A program made the translations under genes and the position numbers. Positions 16,902 through 24,830 of a stretch of 64,000 nucleotides of DNA are shown piece after piece. How positions within the stretch are numbered: position 1 is the stretch's first letter; the number at the start of each line of letters is the position of its first letter. The notes below the pieces were generated by a model, which saw only the letters and a list, made by a program, of their open reading frames with translations, was not told where the DNA came from and ran no database searches. This DNA is from Lysobacter gummosus (GTDB taxonomy: Bacteria; Pseudomonadota; Gammaproteobacteria; Xanthomonadales; Xanthomonadaceae): contig NZ_CP011131.1 in NCBI RefSeq assembly GCF_001442805.1, positions 3,162,001-3,226,000 of the forward strand, in the 5' to 3' direction.

Positions 16902-17294
16902 TCAGGATTCCTCGACGTCCGCGTGCATTTGTTGTGCAAACACCAGCCGGTGCCCGTCGGGCGTCTGCACGATCATCTCGCGCATGCCCCAGGGCTGGTC
17001 CTGCGGCGGCGCGAGCGAGCTCAGGCCTCGCGCGCGGGCCTCTTCGAACAGGGCGTCGATCGCATCGACCAGGACCACGCCGAAATAGTTGTGATCGCCG
17101 GTCTCATGCGGCGCCAGCGCGTCGGGACAACTGCCCAGGCGCAGATCGCAGGCGCCGCGGCGCACGAACACCCACCCCTGCGGCTCCAGCCAGCGCTCGA
17201 AGCCGAACATGGTCTGCCACCACCGCGCCGTCGCTTCCGCGTCGGGAACGGCCAGAACGTAGGCGCAGTGCAGCGGTTGGGCGAGGTTGGCCAT
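16902..17294 (-). CDS. VOC superfamily (glyoxalase/bleomycin-resistance fold) protein
   Basis: A 130-residue protein with the beta-alpha-beta-beta-beta pattern of the vicinal oxygen chelate fold: HCAYVLAVPDAEATARWWQTM at the start of the first module and MIVQTPDGHRLVFAQQ at the end of the second. Family members include glyoxalases, dioxygenases and antibiotic-binding proteins; the ligand cannot be told from sequence. The first-module His and the last-module His/Glu positions are only partly conserved. Single gene, leftward. Confidence 0.8.
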   Translation of the reverse strand: MANLAQPLHCAYVLAVPDAEATARWWQTMFGFERWLEPQGWVFVRRGACDLRLGSCPDALAPHETGDHNYFGVVLVDAIDALFEEARARGLSSLAPPQDQPWGMREMIVQTPDGHRLVFAQQMHADVEES

Positions 17295-17408
17295 GGGATG
17301 GCTCCGGGGCGGCGGGAACTCACTCTAGACCACCGCACATTCGCCGGAGGTCACGACCGCGGAGGGGGCAGACTCGCGGCCCCGAGCTGGGTATACTGCC
17401 TGCCCGCT

Positions 17409-17495
17409 GCCGGAGTGGCGGAATCGGTAGACGCAGCGGACTCAAAATCCGCCGCCCTTAAAAGCGTGTGGGTTCGAGTCCCACCTCCGGCACCA
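17409..17495 (+). tRNA. tRNA-Leu (anticodon CAA)
   Basis: The 87-base cloverleaf starts gccggagtggcgg, has a class II long variable arm, an anticodon stem-loop gcgga-ctcaaaa-tccgc giving anticodon CAA, and a T-loop ggttcgagtccc. The acceptor ends cctccggc followed by an encoded acca, so the CCA end is genomic. Confidence 0.95.
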
Positions 17496-17503
17496 AAAAA
17501 AAG

Positions 17504-17529
17504 GCCCGCGAGCGATCGCGGGCTTTTTT
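17504..17529 (+). terminator. Rho-independent terminator of tRNA-Leu
   Basis: Perfect 8-base stem gcccgcga with loop gcga, followed by six T residues, nine bases after the tRNA. Confidence 0.92.
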
Positions 17530-17712
17530 GTGCTTGTTCGGGGCTGCGCCCGGGCTTTGCTGCCGGCCAGAGGCTCCGCGACGGCCGACCTCTCCGCGCT
17601 CGCCTGCTCGCGCGGATATCGTTCACTTGGAAGCGCCTTCCCCGCTGACAGCGGAATATCCGCCAACCGGTACTAACCGACATGCCGACCGCACCGGAAA
17701 CCGGGCCGGGGG

Positions 17713-18057
17713 TCACAGCATGGTTCGATTGAAATAGGTCGCCCGCTCGAACTCGTCGATGTTCACCGCAATGCGCGGAAGCTGCGGAAACATCCCGGCC
17801 AGCTCGCCGACGATGGCCTTCGCCAAGGCAGCGCGTTGCTCGACACTGCGCCCCTGCATGATCCAGGCGAAGGTGTGGATGAAATCTTCCCGCCCGCCGC
17901 CGACGGCATAGGTGCGGAACGGGTGCAGGCGGACCTTGATGTCCGATTCTTCGAACAACCCCGTTGAACTCACCACTCGATGCAGTCGGGCGATGATCGA
18001 TTCCTCATCGTGAATCTGAAGTATTCCCTGAGAACAATCGACTACGAAGTGCGGCAT
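17713..18057 (-). CDS. 5-carboxymethyl-2-hydroxymuconate isomerase-like (tautomerase superfamily) protein
   Basis: A 114-residue protein beginning MPHF, so that Pro2 would be the N-terminal catalytic proline after Met removal, as in the CHMI/HpaF family that isomerises a homoprotocatechuate breakdown intermediate. The central HPFRTYAVGGGREDFIHTF and the C-terminal FNRTML segment fit the family. No other homoprotocatechuate genes are near, so the cellular role is open; an orphan tautomerase with another substrate is possible. Confidence 0.75.
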   Translation of the reverse strand: MPHFVVDCSQGILQIHDEESIIARLHRVVSSTGLFEESDIKVRLHPFRTYAVGGGREDFIHTFAWIMQGRSVEQRAALAKAIVGELAGMFPQLPRIAVNIDEFERATYFNRTML

Positions 18058-18124
18058 GACGGCTCCATCGCTTGCAAGGTGGATACGGAGGAGGCGACCG
18101 CCTCCGAACTCGTTGAGGACAGGT

Positions 18125-18619
18125 TCAATCGAGCCTGCGCCACACGGAAACCGGGATGCTCCCGTCCGCCCGCGGCGGCACCTCGTAACGCAGCTGCGCG
18201 CCGTCGAACGTGTACCGGCGCTTCTGCGTCGTGCCTTCCCAGTTGGGAAAGGACGAGCCTTCGATCGAAAACGCCAACACCCCTGCCCCTTGGTCGATCG
18301 TCATCGCGCCGTAGTGGGTACTGCTGCCCATGACCGCGGACTTGAATTCACCGGCGCTGCCGTCGGCCTTGCTGTCGCTGGCGAACCGCGGGCGTTCGGA
18401 CTTGAAGATCTGCAGCGAATACCGCCCCTTGTCATCGACGACGAGCCTGCCCTTCGGGTTCTCGCCGTAGTCCCGCGTCGCCCGCCCATCCGGCAGGATC
18501 TTGTCCGCGGCGACCAGGCTCCAGGTGCCTTGCAGTGGAAACGCGCGTGCCGGCATTTGCGCATCGGGCGCGGCCAGCCCCGCCAGCACTGCGACGAATG
18601 CGCCGCTCAGTAGTTTCAT
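18125..18619 (-). CDS. Secreted lipocalin-like domain protein
   Basis: A 164-residue protein with a short signal peptide (KLLSGAFVAVLAGLAAPDAQ) and a lipocalin-like beta-barrel domain: FPLQGTWSLVAAD at the N-terminal strand, then repeated strands (GRLVVDDKGRYSLQIF, GAGVLAFSIEGSSFPNWEG, RRYTFDGAQLRYEVP). This matches the lipocalin_5 type family, often annotated only as hypothetical. It is divergently transcribed from a LysR regulator gene with a LysR-type dyad between them, so it is probably that regulator's target. Confidence 0.8.
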   Translation of the reverse strand: MKLLSGAFVAVLAGLAAPDAQMPARAFPLQGTWSLVAADKILPDGRATRDYGENPKGRLVVDDKGRYSLQIFKSERPRFASDSKADGSAGEFKSAVMGSSTHYGAMTIDQGAGVLAFSIEGSSFPNWEGTTQKRRYTFDGAQLRYEVPPRADGSIPVSVWRRLD

Positions 18620-18671
18620 CGCGGTAAGTCCTTACGTTTGGGATCGACCGGTTCATCTTAAGCCGCTTGAT

Positions 18672-18690
18672 AGATATGAAAAATGCATCT
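18672..18690. promoter_or_regulatory. LysR-type dyad (agat-N11-atct) between divergent genes
   Basis: The AT-rich stretch between the lipocalin gene and the LysR gene contains agat, eleven bases, then atct, which satisfies the T-N11-A rule of LysR-family operators. A second dyad (gatagat near 18669 with atctatc near 18719) and the palindrome agatatct lie in the same gap. The assignment is by pattern and position. Confidence 0.6.
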
Positions 18691-18728
18691 AAAAAGATAT
18701 CTGGCATTTAAAAATCGAATCTATCCAG

Positions 18729-19568
18729 ATGAAAGCCATGGACGTGGATGCGGTCAGGGCGTTCCTGCTGGCGGCCGATCTGCACAGCTTCACCCGCGCC
18801 GCCGACGTGCTGGGCACCACCCAGTCCGCGATCAGCATCAAGCTGCGGCGCCTGGAAGAACAACTCGGCCGCCGCCTGCTGGAACGCACGCCGCGGCATG
18901 TACGCCTGTCCGCCGAGGGACTGGCTTTTCTCGGCGTGGCGCGCGAACTGGTGTCGTCCCACGACCGCGCGGCCGCCGCCTTCGAGACCGAACAACGCCG
19001 CTTGGCGATCGGCATCAACCAATTGCTGGTCGGCAGCGAACTGCCGTATTTGTTGCGGCAGATGCGCGACCACGATCCGAACCTGCTGGTCGAGATGCGC
19101 ATCGCCGGCACCAACGAACTGTTGCAAAGCCAGGAACGCGGGGAACTCGACGCCGTGCTGGTGCTGCGCCCCGAGGATCGCGGCAAGCGCGGAAAAATCG
19201 CATTCGCGGAAACCTTTTCATGGTTCGCGGCGGCCGGCTGGCAGCCGCGCGCCGGCCAGCCCTTGCCGCTGGCGACGCAAGGCGAGTCGTGCCGCATCCG
19301 CACGGAGGCGGTACGCGCGCTCGACCGGGCCGGCATCGAATGGCGCGAAGTGTTCCTCGGCAAGGGCGCCGCGATCCTGGGCGCCGCCGCGGTCGCCGGC
19401 CTGGCGGTGGCGGTGCTGGCGCGGCGCGCGGCACCGCCGGGCACGGTCGATGTCAGCGGGCTGCTGTCGCTGCCGCCGATCCGCTCGCAGGACGTGATGC
19501 TCTACAGCAACCTCAGCGACCGGCGCACGCGCGATGCCTTGCGCGTTCTCACGCTGGCGTTCCAGTGA
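18729..19568 (+). CDS. LysR family transcriptional regulator
   Basis: A 279-residue regulator. The N-terminal winged helix-turn-helix is clear (DVDAVRAFLLAADLHSFTRAA, TTQSAISIKLRRLEEQLGRRLLERTPRHVRLSAEG, as separate blocks), followed by a substrate-binding domain of about 190 residues. It starts at the ATG that follows ctatccag; the second Met at residue 4 is also possible. It is divergent from the lipocalin-like gene, the usual layout for a LysR regulator and its target. The inducer is unknown. Confidence 0.88.
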   Translation: MKAMDVDAVRAFLLAADLHSFTRAADVLGTTQSAISIKLRRLEEQLGRRLLERTPRHVRLSAEGLAFLGVARELVSSHDRAAAAFETEQRRLAIGINQLLVGSELPYLLRQMRDHDPNLLVEMRIAGTNELLQSQERGELDAVLVLRPEDRGKRGKIAFAETFSWFAAAGWQPRAGQPLPLATQGESCRIRTEAVRALDRAGIEWREVFLGKGAAILGAAAVAGLAVAVLARRAAPPGTVDVSGLLSLPPIRSQDVMLYSNLSDRRTRDALRVLTLAFQ

Positions 19569-19696
19569 AGGCATTGCGTCGCGCGGCAACAGGAGTTTGT
19601 GCCGGCAATATTGCGTAACGCGATTCGAAGAGGCGTACCGGAAGATCCCGCGCCGAACCGATCCACCAGCGCGCCCATGCAGCGCCCGTCCGAAGC

Positions 19697-19870
19697 TCAG
19701 TGCGACTCTTCCCCGTCCTCGCCGTCCGGATACGCGATCGACGCCGAGTGAACGGCGTCCTCATCGCCCTCGCCCACCTCGTCCCGCCATGCGCGCTCCG
19801 CCGGCGCGCTGCGCGCAACGTTCGGCCATGCGGCGACGATGCAGCGGATGGCGGCGGCGGTTGCGAGCAT
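19697..19870 (-). CDS. Small hypothetical protein (57 aa)
   Basis: A short reading frame that starts two bases after the stop of the upstream membrane-protein gene, with GGAG eight bases before its ATG, so it looks like the second gene of a two-gene operon. The product begins with a weak hydrophobic helix (LATAAAIRCIVAAW) and ends in an acidic tail rich in Glu, Asp and Gly with a final Ser-His. Not recognised; no function proposed. Confidence 0.5.
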   Translation of the reverse strand: MLATAAAIRCIVAAWPNVARSAPAERAWRDEVGEGDEDAVHSASIAYPDGEDGEESH

Positions 19871-19872
19871 GA

Positions 19873-20214
19873 TCAGTTCTCCGGGTGAGGTCGCCTGCAG
19901 CCCAGGCAGCGGCGAGCGCGGCCGTTGCGACCGCTGACGGGTCGCGACAACAGGCCGCCGCAGGGGCACTGCGGTTCCATGCCGCGCTCCCATCGCCATA
20001 AACGCCACAACGAGTACATCGTCATCATTACGCCGGCACCGGCGCTGCCGAATTGCAGCCATCGCGCGATCCGCGCGTATTCGTCCGTCGCCGACGCCAG
20101 ATCGGCGGATGCGACACCGGTCTGCAGCAATAACGCACCGGCCGCCATGCCGCCCGCGGCCACGACCAACGCCGGCGCGAACAGCTGCAGCAACATCCTG
20201 GCACCACGATTCAT
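19873..20214 (-). CDS. Small membrane protein with a C-terminal Cys-rich (zinc-ribbon-like) segment
   Basis: A 113-residue protein with a good ribosome site (GGAGAGG, then ATG). Two hydrophobic helices (about residues 8-30 and 52-70) are followed by a basic-aromatic stretch (LWRLWRWERG) and the cysteine pattern CPCGG and CLGC separated by about 19 residues, which looks like a four-cysteine zinc ribbon. It is probably an inner-membrane protein with a cytoplasmic metal-binding tail. Not recognised as a named family. Confidence 0.6.
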   Translation of the reverse strand: MNRGARMLLQLFAPALVVAAGGMAAGALLLQTGVASADLASATDEYARIARWLQFGSAGAGVMMTMYSLWRLWRWERGMEPQCPCGGLLSRPVSGRNGRARRCLGCRRPHPEN

Positions 20215-20451
20215 CGCTTACCTCTCCCCATCTGCGCCGGCTAGCAGACAGTGGAGCGGTCTCATCTGTTGAGACGGTGGCCAGATTATGGCCAGCCCCG
20301 CGGCGCTGCATCTGCCATTGGTCCTGGCGCATTTGCGCCGCCTGTCGGTTGCGCGCCGGCGCGGCTTGTGAACAATTTCCGCCCTCGAGCGAACACTGCG
20401 GACGGCGACGGCCGTCGCGTCATACTCGCCGGGGTTGGTTAGAATCGCCGC

Positions 20452-21264
20452 ATGTGTCTGATCGCTCTCGCCTGGCAACACCATCCGCGTTACCGGCTGG
20501 CGCTGATCGCCAACCGCGACGAAGCCCATCAACGCCCCACCGCGCCGGCCGCGGCCGATCCCGACGACGCGCACGCCTTCGGCGGACGCGATCTGTTGCA
20601 AGGCGGCAGTTGGCTGATGATTTCCGATCGCGGCCGCCTGGCCGCGGTGACCAACGTGCGCGACGGACTCAATCCCGACGCCGCGCCGCGTTCGCGCGGC
20701 GCCCTGGTGCGCGACTTCGTCCACGGCTCGATGACCGCGTCGGAATATCTGCAGACCCTGCGCCCCGAGGCGATGCGGTTCGGCCGTTTCAATCTGCTGC
20801 TATGGGACGGCGGCGACTTGATGTTCGGCAGCAACCATCCCTACTTCCAGGCGCATGCGGTCAAACCGGGCGTGCACGCGATGTCCAACGGCGCCTTCGA
20901 CGCGCCCTGGCCCAAGAGCGGCCTGGCCACGCGCGCGCTGTCGGCATGGCTGGAATCGCCGGCCTCGCAGCAAGCCGATCACAAGCAGCCGCCGAACAGC
21001 CACGACGCGGGACTGGCGATGCTGCTCGCGGCGATGGCCGACACCACCGTCGCGCCCGACACCGCCCTGCCCGACACCGGTGTCGGCCTGGAACTGGAAC
21101 GCATGCTGTCGCCGCCGTTCGTGCTCGGCGAGCGCTACGGCACGCGTTGCAGCAGCATCGTGCTGATCGGCGAGGATTCGATCGGTTTTATCGAACGGCG
21201 CTACGGGCCCAATGGCGCGACCGGCGGCGAAACGGCGGTGGAGTTGCCGTTGCGGCGCGGTTGA
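20452..21264 (+). CDS. NRDE family (TANGO2-like) protein
   Basis: A 270-residue cytoplasmic protein that begins MCLIALAW, with Cys2 in the place of an N-terminal nucleophile, and carries the name-giving NRDE motif in LALIANRDEAHQRPTAPA. Further family features are WLMISDRGRLAAVTNVRD and GTRCSSIVLIGE. The eukaryotic relative TANGO2 affects heme and lipid handling; the bacterial role is not established. Single gene; the gap of about 240 bp before it has no clear signal. Confidence 0.88.
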   Translation: MCLIALAWQHHPRYRLALIANRDEAHQRPTAPAAADPDDAHAFGGRDLLQGGSWLMISDRGRLAAVTNVRDGLNPDAAPRSRGALVRDFVHGSMTASEYLQTLRPEAMRFGRFNLLLWDGGDLMFGSNHPYFQAHAVKPGVHAMSNGAFDAPWPKSGLATRALSAWLESPASQQADHKQPPNSHDAGLAMLLAAMADTTVAPDTALPDTGVGLELERMLSPPFVLGERYGTRCSSIVLIGEDSIGFIERRYGPNGATGGETAVELPLRRG

Positions 21265-21334
21265 GGCAATCGCGATCCGGGCCGCGATTTCGATGTTCCG
21301 AACAACGCGCCTCGTGCACGCCCGACGCAAATAA

Positions 21335-21378
21335 GAAGGCCCAGGCCTCGAAGATGTTCTTCGGGTGTCCGGGCCTTC
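21335..21378 (-). terminator. Probable rho-independent terminator (minus strand)
   Basis: On the minus strand gaaggccc and gggccttc pair around an inner hairpin (cgaagaacatcttcg), followed by ttattt. It would end the leftward transcript from 21545-22658 about 170 bp past the last stop. The spacer 21379-21544 holds no clear gene. Confidence 0.6.
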
Positions 21379-21544
21379 CGTCGTCGGAGCGATTGCATCG
21401 GACTTGCGTCCGTTGGTTTTTCTCCGACGCGCGCAGGATAACGCCGCCGGCGTTAGGCAAGGATCAAAATTTCGTGATCGGATTCGTATGCGTGATCGCT
21501 GAATCCGCGTGCCGGCGTATTCAGCCGGCGCGGCGGCGTCGCGA

Positions 21545-21976
21545 TCACTTCGCCCACGGCCACCAGCCGCGGCCGGTCTGCGCATAACGATCGGCCGCGC
21601 GCTCGAAGCGGTTGCGCACGCTGATCCCGCCGCAAGCCAGATACAGCGGCAGAAACAACAAGCCGAGCACCATGTACTGATAGACGTGCGCGCGTTCGTG
21701 ATCGGCCAGGCGGATCGGCGGTTCCTCGCGATGGCCGGCGTCGTGGGCGTAGGTGCGGCAAGGCGAATCCAGGTCGTCGCCGGTGTGCAGGATCACGTTG
21801 CCCAATGTCATCGCCCCGCCCGGCCCCCACGGCCAGTGGTGGAACACCAGGGCGAGGTCTTCGCCGCGCCAGCGCGGACGCGCGCCGAACGGCGTGGCCA
21901 GCACACCGGCGAGCAGGCCGAGCGCGGTGACCGGCGAGGTCCACACCGCGCCGACGATCGCAGCGGCGATTCGCAA
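21545..21976 (-). CDS. Membrane protein of unknown function with an HERAH motif
   Basis: A 143-residue protein that most likely starts at the TTG at 21976, twelve bases after the pspC-like stop, with GAGGGC inside the upstream gene as possible ribosome site. It has hydrophobic segments at about residues 3-27 and 103-118. The segment LADHERAHVYQYMVLG resembles the HExxH-type zinc motif (HERAH) seen in small membrane metallopeptidase-like proteins; no second metal ligand can be assigned with certainty. The neighbour is a PspC protein, so a membrane-stress role is conceivable (weak inference). Confidence 0.6.
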   Translation of the reverse strand: MRIAAAIVGAVWTSPVTALGLLAGVLATPFGARPRWRGEDLALVFHHWPWGPGGAMTLGNVILHTGDDLDSPCRTYAHDAGHREEPPIRLADHERAHVYQYMVLGLLFLPLYLACGGISVRNRFERAADRYAQTGRGWWPWAK

Positions 21977-21988
21977 CCATGCGCTCAG

Positions 21989-22192
21989 TCAGCAGCCCTC
22001 TTCCGGCAACAGCAGCCACAGGATCAGATACGCCAGCGCCACCGGCAGGACGAAGGTCGCCAGGGCCAGCACCACGAAGGCCGCGCGCACCAGCACCGGA
22101 TTCCAGTGCAGGCGCAAGGCGATGCCGCCGGCTACGCCGGCCAGCATGCGGTCATGGCGCGAACGGCAGAGCGGGCGCGTGGCGCTGGTCAT
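21989..22192 (-). CDS. pspC: PspC domain protein
   Basis: A 67-residue protein made almost wholly of the PspC domain: LCRSRHDRMLAGVAGGIA followed by a long hydrophobic segment (VLALATFVLPVALAYLILWLLLP). PspC proteins sense or respond to inner-membrane stress; in E. coli PspC works with PspB and PspA. This one is short and stand-alone, without pspA or pspB here. GGAGAG lies ahead of the ATG. Confidence 0.82.
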   Translation of the reverse strand: MTSATRPLCRSRHDRMLAGVAGGIALRLHWNPVLVRAAFVVLALATFVLPVALAYLILWLLLPEEGC

Positions 22193-22244
22193 CGTGGCGC
22201 TCTCCGGGCGGCTCGACGGCGAGGGTCGGCGCCAGTTTATCGCG

Positions 22245-22658
22245 TCACGGTGATGGCGGCGTCGCCCGCGCGGCGGCGCGCAGCTGAACGAGTCTGGCCT
22301 GCAGCCAGGACGCCGCGGTCATCGCCGGGCCCTTGCCGCAGCGCACGTGGTAGGGCTTGCCGCTGAGGCTGCTCTGGCTGGCGCCGCGCTCGATGAACAG
22401 CTCGGCGGTGTCGGCCAGGTCGCGCTTGCGCAGGTAGGCCAGCTTCTTCTGCAGGTGTTCCTGGGCCTGGGCCGAGTCGTACCAACTGCCGTTGCGCTCG
22501 AACTGGCAGCCCGACCGCCCCAGCGCTTGCACCAATTGCTGGATTTCGCGTTCGGCCGCCGCCGACGGCGCCGCCTGGGCGGCGCCCGCGGTCAGCAGGG
22601 TCAGGGCCAGCCAGGCCGAGGCGATCGGCTGGCGCAGGATGTTTCGAATCGAGGTCAT
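22245..22658 (-). CDS. DUF5329 family secreted protein
   Basis: A 137-residue protein with a signal peptide (about residues 1-29, ending AGAAQA). The mature part shows the DUF5329 pattern GCQFERNGSWYDSAQAQEHL, then YLRKRDL, then SSLSGKPYHVRCG, with two cysteines likely to be paired. Function unknown. The start at 22658 lies eight bases after the SGNH-lipoprotein gene, so the two are probably one operon. Confidence 0.8.
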   Translation of the reverse strand: MTSIRNILRQPIASAWLALTLLTAGAAQAAPSAAAEREIQQLVQALGRSGCQFERNGSWYDSAQAQEHLQKKLAYLRKRDLADTAELFIERGASQSSLSGKPYHVRCGKGPAMTAASWLQARLVQLRAAARATPPSP

Positions 22659-22666
22659 GTGCTCGA

Positions 22667-23395
22667 TTAGAGCTTGTCCAGCCAGGCGCCGACCACCCGC
22701 GTCCAGATCGCGTATCCCTCGGCGTTCATATGCAGGCGGTCGGCCACGAACAGCTCCGGCCGCGACTCGCCGGCGGGATCTAGCATCGGCGTGAACACGT
22801 CCAGGTAGTCCACGCCGCGGGCGCCGCGGATATAGTCGTGGATCAGCGAATTGGCCTGTCGTACCTGCGGCAACAAGGCGCTGCGCGAAGGGCTGGGCTT
22901 GATCGAGATGAAGGCGATCCGCGCCTTCGGCGTGCCGGCCTGGACGCGGCGCACGAAGGCGACGAAATCGTCGCGCACCTGGCGCGGCGTGCGGCCTTCG
23001 TTGAGATCGTTCTCGCCGGCGTAGAACACCACCGCGCGCGGCTGGTAGGCGTTGACGATGCGATCGGCGAAATACACCGAGTCGTAGACGCGCGAGCTGC
23101 CGTAGCCGCGATTGATCGTGGCCACGCCGGGGAAGTCTTCGCTCAGCGTGGCCCACAGGCGGATCGAGGAACTGCCGACGAAGACCACCGCGCCGGGCAT
23201 GCGGCGCACGCGCGCGTCCTGCGCTTCCCAGGCCTGCACCGTGGGTTCCCATTCGCGCGAATCGCGCGGCGCGGTGCCGGGCGGCGACGGGTCGGCCGCG
23301 ACGGCGGCGCTTGCGGGGGCGGCGGCATCCTTGCCCGGAGCGACGGCGCAGGCCGTCAATACGGTGAACAGCAACGCGGTCAGGATGCGGCGCAT
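22667..23395 (-). CDS. SGNH/GDSL-type hydrolase lipoprotein
   Basis: A 242-residue protein. The start at 23395 gives a lipoprotein signal (MRRILTALLFTVLTAC, lipobox LTAC); the open frame continues 27 codons upstream without sense. The SGNH blocks are visible: the Ser in VFVGSSSIRLW, the Gly in NRGYGSSRV, the Asn in FYAGENDLNEG and the Asp/His in VADRLHMNAEGYAIW. Such enzymes cleave acyl or acetyl esters, often on polysaccharides; the substrate is unknown. It is the first gene of a two-gene unit with the DUF5329 gene. Confidence 0.85.
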   Translation of the reverse strand: MRRILTALLFTVLTACAVAPGKDAAAPASAAVAADPSPPGTAPRDSREWEPTVQAWEAQDARVRRMPGAVVFVGSSSIRLWATLSEDFPGVATINRGYGSSRVYDSVYFADRIVNAYQPRAVVFYAGENDLNEGRTPRQVRDDFVAFVRRVQAGTPKARIAFISIKPSPSRSALLPQVRQANSLIHDYIRGARGVDYLDVFTPMLDPAGESRPELFVADRLHMNAEGYAIWTRVVGAWLDKL

Positions 23396-23504
23396 ACCGG
23401 GTTCCCAATGGCAAAGGTGGGTCCAGCCTAACCCGGGCGGGATCGGGGGATCGAGACTTGATCGGGCGGCTTGCACTGAAGCAGGCAGCTATCGACCGAC
23501 TGCA

Positions 23505-23690
23505 CTTGTGAGCCCCTCTCCCGCTGTGCGGGGTGAGTGGACGCGGCTTGCGAGCCATTGGCTCGCGCGTTCACGAACGCCCAAACGCTATGCGTTTGGG
23601 CTGGGCTGGGGTTGGGGTGAGGGCCGAAGCGGCCGCGCTGCCCTCATCCGGCCCTTCGGGCCACCTTCTCCCGCAAGCGGGAGAAGGGAT
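23505..23690. repeat. Palindromic intergenic repeat (gagcccctctcccg ... gggagaaggg)
   Basis: This fills the gap between the SGNH gene and phaC. The ends pair (ccctctcccg with cgggagaaggg), and inner hairpins are present (gcccaaacg-ctatg-cgtttgggc; tccggcccttcgggcc). The layout is that of the dispersed 'ccctctcccg' repeats of Xanthomonadaceae. Confidence 0.65.
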
Positions 23691-23736
23691 CAAGGGATCA
23701 AGAGATCAAGAGATCAAGAGATCAAGAGATCAAGGG
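23689..23736. repeat. 8-bp tandem repeat, six copies of atcaagrg
   Basis: Six head-to-tail copies of atcaagag or atcaaggg, only about 20 bp downstream of the phaC stop. A simple-sequence run of this kind is prone to slippage. Confidence 0.85.
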
Positions 23737-23758
23737 AAGTTTCAGTCAGAGAAGCGAC

Positions 23759-24829
23759 TCAGCGCGAACGCTCGCTCAGCCAGTCGTGAATCGCGCCGGG
23801 CACTTCGCGCTGGGCGCGGCCGGAGACGTAGATGCCGATGTGGCCCCCCTTGAACGACAGTTCGCTGTAGTCCTGCGTGCCGACCAGATCGGCCAACGCC
23901 TTCGACGCCGCCGGCGGCACCAGATGATCCTGCTCGGCGTAGATGTTCAACACCGGCATCTGCACATAGCCCAGGTCCACCGCGCGCCCGCCGATATCGA
24001 TGCCGCCGTTGACGAAGCCGTTGCCCTGGTAGAACTGCTTGATGAACTGGCGGAAGGCCTCGCCGGCCTGGTCCGGCGAATCGAAGATCCACTTTTCCAT
24101 GCGCAGGAAATCTTCCAGCGCGCGCTTGTCGTCGAGGATGTCGATCAGGCCCACGTACTTCTGCACGAACAAGCGCCACGGCTTGAGCGTGAGGTAGCAC
24201 CAGTTCATGACGTCGGCCGGAACGTTGCCCAGCGTGTCCACGAATTGATCGATGTCCAGCCCGCGCGTCCAGTTCGACAGCATGTTGTCGCTGGTGTGGA
24301 AATCCACCGGCGTGACCATGGTGATCAGGTTGCGCACCTTGCCAGGATTCAACGCCGAGTAGCACAGCGAGAACGCGCCGCCCTGGCAGATGCCCAGCAG
24401 GTTGACCGAATCCATGCGGTATTCGCGGCGCAGATGATCGACCGCGCCGCCGAGGAAACGCTGGATGTAATCCTCCAGTTCCAGATAACGGTCGGAACGG
24501 TCCGGATAACCCCAGTCGAGGATGTACACGTCCTGGCCGCGTTCGAGCAGGCCGCGCACGATGGATTTGTCCGCCTGCAGATCGACCATATACGGGCGGT
24601 TGACCAGCGCGTAGGCGATCAGCAGCGGCACCTTCGCGGTCGGCGCCTTGTCGCCGCGGAAGCGGTACAGCACGACCTTGCCGTCGCGCCAGACTTCTTC
24701 GCGCTCGGTCGCGCCGTAATCGATGTCGCCGACCTCGCGCAGCGTGTCCAGGCCGGCGCGCAGTTTGTTCTGCGCGGCCATCGCTTCTTGCGCCAGCGAT
24801 TCGGCGCTGAAATTGATCGGTGCGGTCAT
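23759..24829 (-). CDS. phaC: PhaC, class III poly(3-hydroxyalkanoate) synthase catalytic subunit
   Basis: Polymerises (R)-3-hydroxyacyl-CoA to PHA at the granule surface, together with PhaE. The 356-residue length is that of class III PhaC, shorter than class I enzymes. The lipase-like box holds the catalytic cysteine (LLGICQGGAFS), and the Asp and His of the triad are in YAEQDHLVPP and FKGGHIGIYV. It follows phaE with a one-base gap and shares its transcript. Class III enzymes favour short-chain monomers, so polyhydroxybutyrate is the likely product. Confidence 0.95.
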   Translation of the reverse strand: MTAPINFSAESLAQEAMAAQNKLRAGLDTLREVGDIDYGATEREEVWRDGKVVLYRFRGDKAPTAKVPLLIAYALVNRPYMVDLQADKSIVRGLLERGQDVYILDWGYPDRSDRYLELEDYIQRFLGGAVDHLRREYRMDSVNLLGICQGGAFSLCYSALNPGKVRNLITMVTPVDFHTSDNMLSNWTRGLDIDQFVDTLGNVPADVMNWCYLTLKPWRLFVQKYVGLIDILDDKRALEDFLRMEKWIFDSPDQAGEAFRQFIKQFYQGNGFVNGGIDIGGRAVDLGYVQMPVLNIYAEQDHLVPPAASKALADLVGTQDYSELSFKGGHIGIYVSGRAQREVPGAIHDWLSERSR

Positions 24830-24830
24830 C

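Noticed and set aside
21379..21544. A small gene before the terminator at 21335-21378
   Set aside because: No frame with a ribosome site and protein-like sequence was found.
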